This document shows, one piece after another, positions 60,894 through 64,000 of a stretch of DNA of 64,000 bases. The notes under the pieces were generated by a model, which worked only from the letters and a program-made list of their open reading frames with translations, ran no database searches and had not been told where the DNA came from. The DNA is taken from NCBI GenBank assembly GCA_902785925.1, contig CADAAI010000001.1, forward strand, positions 62,001 through 126,000, given 5' to 3'. Numbering within the stretch: the first letter of the stretch is position 1; every line of letters begins with the position of its first letter. The translations under genes and the position numbers were made by a program. This DNA comes from an uncultured Bacteroidales bacterium (GTDB taxonomy: Bacteria > Bacteroidota > Bacteroidia > Bacteroidales > Muribaculaceae).

Positions 60894-60928
60894 AAACTAA
60901 AAACTCAGAACTAACAAATAACAACTTT
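60894..60928 (+). repeat. Heptamer array in the leader of the Bax-inhibitor-like gene
   Basis: AAACTAA, AAACTCA, GAACTAA, CAAATAA, CAACTTT, ending four bases before the ATG at 60933. Confidence 0.65.
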
Positions 60929-60932
60929 AAAT

Positions 60933-61667
60933 ATGAACTACAACAATCTTCCACCGCTGCCTCAGCCTAGTGCTACACAAGCAGCACCACAACAGAACGA
61001 ATGGTCGCTCACTGCCTACATGTCGCAAGTGATGCGCAAGGTATATGTGAAAATGTTCCTCGGTCTGCTCGTCACAGCACTCACATCATGGTTTGTGCTC
61101 AGCAACGAGACTATTCTTATGACCTTGGTTCAGAGTCGTGGACTACTCATTGGATTATGCGTCGCCGAGCTTGCATTGGTTTTCATCCTCTCGATGGCAA
61201 TCAATAAACTCAGTTCACCATTAGCGACACTGCTCTTCTACGTCTATGCTGTGATTAACGGTGTGACGCTAACGCCCATCTTCTTGATGTACACCATGTC
61301 GTCGATAGCTCTCACATTCTTCGTGACAGCAGGCGTATTCTTAGCAATGTCAATCTATGGCTACACAACAAAGAGCGACCTCACTAAGTTTGGGACTTAC
61401 ATGGTAATGGCTCTCATTGGACTTATTGTTTGCACAATCATCAACATCTTCTGGGCCAATAGTGTCATGGACTGGATCATCAGCTTTGCAGGCGTGATAA
61501 TCTTCATCGGACTCACTGCATGGGACACCCAGAAAATCAAGCAGATGGCACAAGAGACCGATCAAGCAAATGTTGGCAAACTCGCCACATTGGGTGCACT
61601 CTCGCTCTACCTCGACTTCATCAACCTATTCCTCTATCTGTTGCGCTTCCTGGGTAGCCGCGACTAA
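60933..61667 (+). CDS. Bax inhibitor-1 / YccA family membrane protein
   Basis: A 244-residue protein with a ~40-residue polar N-terminus and seven membrane spans, ending in ALSLYLDFINLFLYLLRFLG as is usual for the family. Bacterial members are linked to calcium leak or to control of membrane proteases, but the role here is unproven. A terminator follows. Confidence 0.88.
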   Translation: MNYNNLPPLPQPSATQAAPQQNEWSLTAYMSQVMRKVYVKMFLGLLVTALTSWFVLSNETILMTLVQSRGLLIGLCVAELALVFILSMAINKLSSPLATLLFYVYAVINGVTLTPIFLMYTMSSIALTFFVTAGVFLAMSIYGYTTKSDLTKFGTYMVMALIGLIVCTIINIFWANSVMDWIISFAGVIIFIGLTAWDTQKIKQMAQETDQANVGKLATLGALSLYLDFINLFLYLLRFLGSRD

Positions 61668-61695
61668 GAGTCAAGATTTCACATTTCACACATCA

Positions 61696-61736
61696 AGCGC
61701 CACACTCCATTGGATTGGAAGTGCGGCGCTTTCTTT
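61696..61736 (+). terminator. Terminator of the Bax-inhibitor-like gene
   Basis: AGCGCC-CACTCC pairs imperfectly with GGAAGTGCGGCGCT and is followed by TTCTTTT. Confidence 0.65.
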
Positions 61737-61821
61737 TGCTCCGTCTTCTCGTTTCCTCTAAATAAAACATACCCTAATACAATAAAACAGCGCAAAAGTA
61801 GTTTTATAATTTAGATAACAA

Positions 61822-61829
61822 TAATTTTG
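61822..61829 (+). promoter_or_regulatory. -7 box (TAATTTTG) for porV
   Basis: TAATTTTG lies 13 bases ahead of the ATG at 61843, implying a very short leader. Confidence 0.6.
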
Positions 61830-61842
61830 GCTGTTTTAGATT

Positions 61843-63033
61843 ATGAAGAAAACAACAAGAATACTCGTGGCTATGGCGCTTATGCTAACTAGCACTGCAG
61901 CGCTAGCCGACGATGACATCAAGAACGAAGAGTTCAACCCCATCACCACCGGTGTTACATCGCTGAGCATCACTCCCGATGCACGCGGTGCATCAATGGG
62001 TGACCAGGGTGCTGCAACCGACCCCGATGTTAACTCGCAATTCTGGAATCCATCAAAATATGCCTTCGCCTATAGCAAGGCTGGTGTATCAATTTCCTAC
62101 ACCCCATGGCTTCGCAAACTCGTGAACGACATCTTCCTCGCCAACCTCTCAGGTTATTGGAAGATTGGTAGTAACGACAACCAAGCTGTGAGTGCATCGA
62201 TGCGCTACTTCTCGCTTGGCGAGATTAACAGCACCGACGACGGCGGAAACTCGCTGGCTAGCATCAATCCATTTGAGATGGCAGTTGACGTGGGTTACTC
62301 ACGCAAGCTTAGCGAGAAGTTCTCAATGGGCGTTGTGCTGCGTTATATTTATAGCGACCTAGGTTACTCCAACTATAGCGGCACCGACCAAACTACAGGT
62401 GCATCGGCTTTCTCGGCCGACATCTCGGGATATTTCAACACCTATCCCATGATTGGCCGCAACGAGTGCCAGTTTAACTTGGGTTTCAACATCTCTAACA
62501 TCGGCTCTAAGGTAAGCTACAACGGTGGCGACGACCCAGCTTTCATTCCAACCAACTTGAAGATTGGTACTGCCTTTACCTTCCCTCTTGCCGACTATCA
62601 CAACCTCACACTCAGTGCCGAGGCTAACAAGCTGCTCGTTCCTGCACGTCCTCGCTTGACAAACTATGAGAACCAAGAAGAGTATGAACAGGCACTACAA
62701 AACTGGAAAGATATGTCGTCAATCTCGGGTATTTTCAAGTCGTTTACCGACGCTCCTGGCGGATTCAAAGAGGAGTTACGCGAAATCACCTTCTCGATTG
62801 GTGCTGAGTACAGCTACAACCAGCAGTTCTTCTTGCGTGGAGGTTTCTTCAACGAGAACAAGTACAAGGGTAACCGCAAGTACTTTGGTCTGGGTGCCGG
62901 CTTCGCGCTCAACGTCATAAAGCTTGATGCAGCCTACATGATTGCCACAGCGCAGAACAGCCCACTTGACCAGACACTCCGCTTCACCCTCTCGTTCGAT
63001 ATGGAAGGCATTCGCAACCTGTTTAACAAATAA
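61843..63033 (+). CDS. porV: Type IX secretion outer-membrane protein PorV
   Basis: A 396-residue FadL-like beta-barrel with a signal peptide (about 1-22). The conserved N-terminal stretch is SLSITPDARGASMGDQGAATDPDVNSQFWNPSK (residues about 40-73), and the C-terminus is TLRFTLSFDMEG. PorV shuttles cargo from the SprA translocon to the attachment machinery at the surface. Cargo-type proteins in this window (32497 and 42449) fit a working T9SS, whose other genes are not here. Confidence 0.92.
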   Translation: MKKTTRILVAMALMLTSTAALADDDIKNEEFNPITTGVTSLSITPDARGASMGDQGAATDPDVNSQFWNPSKYAFAYSKAGVSISYTPWLRKLVNDIFLANLSGYWKIGSNDNQAVSASMRYFSLGEINSTDDGGNSLASINPFEMAVDVGYSRKLSEKFSMGVVLRYIYSDLGYSNYSGTDQTTGASAFSADISGYFNTYPMIGRNECQFNLGFNISNIGSKVSYNGGDDPAFIPTNLKIGTAFTFPLADYHNLTLSAEANKLLVPARPRLTNYENQEEYEQALQNWKDMSSISGIFKSFTDAPGGFKEELREITFSIGAEYSYNQQFFLRGGFFNENKYKGNRKYFGLGAGFALNVIKLDAAYMIATAQNSPLDQTLRFTLSFDMEGIRNLFNK

Positions 63034-63054
63034 TAAAACAACACATAATATACT

Positions 63055-63084
63055 AAAGGGATGAGGCACGCCTTATCCCTTTTA
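63055..63084 (+). terminator. Terminator after porV
   Basis: AAAGGGATGAGGC pairs with GCCTTATCCCTTT (one G-T) around a short loop and ends in T residues. Confidence 0.8.
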
Positions 63085-63106
63085 TACAATAAAATAACAA
63101 CGAACT

Positions 63107-63580
63107 ATGCGCATTGGATACGGATTTGACGTTCACCGCCTGGTAGAAGATAGAGAGTTATGGATTGGCGGCGTGAAAATTGAGCATGACAAAGGTTTGC
63201 TGGGACACAGCGATGCCGACGTGGCAATTCACGCCCTATGCGACGCACTGCTAGGAGCTGCCGCCCTGCGTGATATAGGCTATCATTTCCCTGACAGCGA
63301 CCCACAATACAAAGGCATCGACAGCCGCAAGCTACTGCGCGAAGTAATGCGCCTGCTAGATGAGAATGGCTACACTCTGGGCAACTGCGACATCACCATC
63401 TGCGCCGAGCAGCCCAAGATGAATCCACACATTCTAGCCATGCAGCAGCAACTCGCCGAATGCATGCAATGCGACCCGGCACAAATCTCCATCAAAGCCA
63501 CAACCACTGAGCACCTAGGCTACACCGGCCGTGGCGAAGGCATCGCCGCTCACGCCGTCGCCCTAATAATCCACAAGTGA
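63107..63580 (+). CDS. ispF: 2-C-methyl-D-erythritol 2,4-cyclodiphosphate synthase
   Basis: A 157-residue enzyme of the MEP route that forms the cyclic diphosphate. Metal ligands are D8 and H10 (GFDVHR) and H42 region ([23 protein letters not shown]); the C-terminal [20 protein letters not shown] is the family signature. Length is normal. No promoter box was found between the porV terminator and the start. Confidence 0.97.
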   Translation: MRIGYGFDVHRLVEDRELWIGGVKIEHDKGLLGHSDADVAIHALCDALLGAAALRDIGYHFPDSDPQYKGIDSRKLLREVMRLLDENGYTLGNCDITICAEQPKMNPHILAMQQQLAECMQCDPAQISIKATTTEHLGYTGRGEGIAAHAVALIIHK

Positions 63581-63605
63581 TATTCCCAACAAGCTATATA
63601 ACAAG

Positions 63606-63636
63606 AAAAGGAGTGAAAGAATCACTCCTTTTTTTC
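63606..63636 (+). terminator. Terminator after ispF
   Basis: AAAAGGAGTGA pairs exactly with TCACTCCTTTT around AAGAA, with a T tract; the A tract on the left lets it also serve the convergent minus-strand gene. Confidence 0.85.
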
Positions 63637-63653
63637 TTTATATTTCATAACCT

Positions 63654-64000
63654 CTAAATTTGACGTGCGACTTGGAGGGCGGTCATAACTGCCACGCCGG
63701 TATCGTCAATAAGTTTGAGACTGTTGTGTCCACTCAATATTGAACCAATAGCATATAGGTTCTCAACAGGTCGCCCATCCTTAATGGCATGAAACTCATT
63801 GTCGGTTGCAACACCAAATTCCATATAGGGTTGTGCCTCAAAGAGGTTTTCTTTACTCCATTCCCCACTTAGTCCAGCATAGTCAACATCCAGACCAAAA
63901 ATTGGTTCTTTCACTCCATCGGTACTCGACACCAATCCACCATTCATGAACGAACCTGTCGCCAGAACAAAATGGTCGGCAACAATATCTTGGTCAGGAA
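63654..64000 (-). CDS. glpB: Anaerobic glycerol-3-phosphate dehydrogenase subunit B (3' part only)
   Basis: The C-terminal ~115 residues of a flavoprotein; the 5' part lies beyond 64000. The frame stays open past the internal Met at 63947: it reads ADHFVLATGSFMNGGLV, then EPIFGLDVDY, PYMEFGVATDNEFH and a closing NLYAIGSILSGHNSL, as in GlpB. GlpB works with GlpA and GlpC to oxidise glycerol 3-phosphate and feed electrons to quinones. Confidence 0.85.
   Translation of the reverse strand, partial: PDQDIVADHFVLATGSFMNGGLVSSTDGVKEPIFGLDVDYAGLSGEWSKENLFEAQPYMEFGVATDNEFHAIKDGRPVENLYAIGSILSGHNSLKLIDDTGVAVMTALQVARQI

Overview
The window looks like a chromosomal segment of a gut-type member of Bacteroidota, order Bacteroidales (my guess is Muribaculaceae or a Prevotella-like relative). 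The evidence is the many TANNTTTG -7 boxes a short distance upstream of genes, AT-rich leaders without Shine-Dalgarno sites, type IX secretion parts (a PorV channel, a CHU_C-type cargo and a cargo with a sorting-like tail), TonB-receptor-like outer membrane beta-barrels, and the order dnaN - exonuclease - coaBC - DUF4835 - recN - rlmB. Names come from reading the proteins; no database was searched.

Layout. 1-489 holds the start of an RlmD-type rRNA methyltransferase. 1177-9840 is an outer-membrane module: M13 peptidase, a LuxR-type regulator, a beta-barrel protein divergent from it across a 17-bp inverted repeat, then a membrane-anchored winged-helix regulator with a second beta-barrel protein. 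9838-12523 is a scarred accessory region. It carries 3' ends of a lost second M13/LuxR pair, two related gene tails of unknown type, a NERD-domain protein and a TlpA-like thioredoxin. 12574-13017 is a structured, repeat-rich stretch ending in tRNA-Ser(TGA). 13261-23763 is core DNA metabolism (dnaN, exonuclease, coaBC, DUF4835, recN, rlmB) interrupted by an ECF sigma / anti-sigma / small protein / beta-barrel cassette. 23860-28685 holds a small HTH protein, a long empty stretch, a Ser/Thr kinase with a probable DNA-binding partner, and an LRR protein. 28678-42287 is mostly minus-strand housekeeping: uvrA paralogue, lytic transglycosylase, T9SS cargo, RluA-type synthase, dnaJ, grpE, ispE, symporter, pnp and a frameshifted four-helix protein. 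42449-58357 holds a 1515-residue secreted protein, an RlmI-type methyltransferase, rseP, dxr, a dockerin-FGE fusion, pseudouridine breakdown (psuG plus kinase), an oxidoreductase, MarC and an AspT-type transporter. 59086-64000 holds argS, a Bax-inhibitor-like protein, porV, ispF and the end of glpB.

How it fits together. Three MEP isoprenoid genes (ispE, dxr, ispF) lie here, unlinked. Three outer-membrane beta-barrel proteins each have a different kind of regulator. The least expected pattern is outside the genes: short spacers carry tandem arrays with strict 7-nt or 9-nt periods, the heptamers often running up to, and once across, a start codon, with nonamers just upstream of them.
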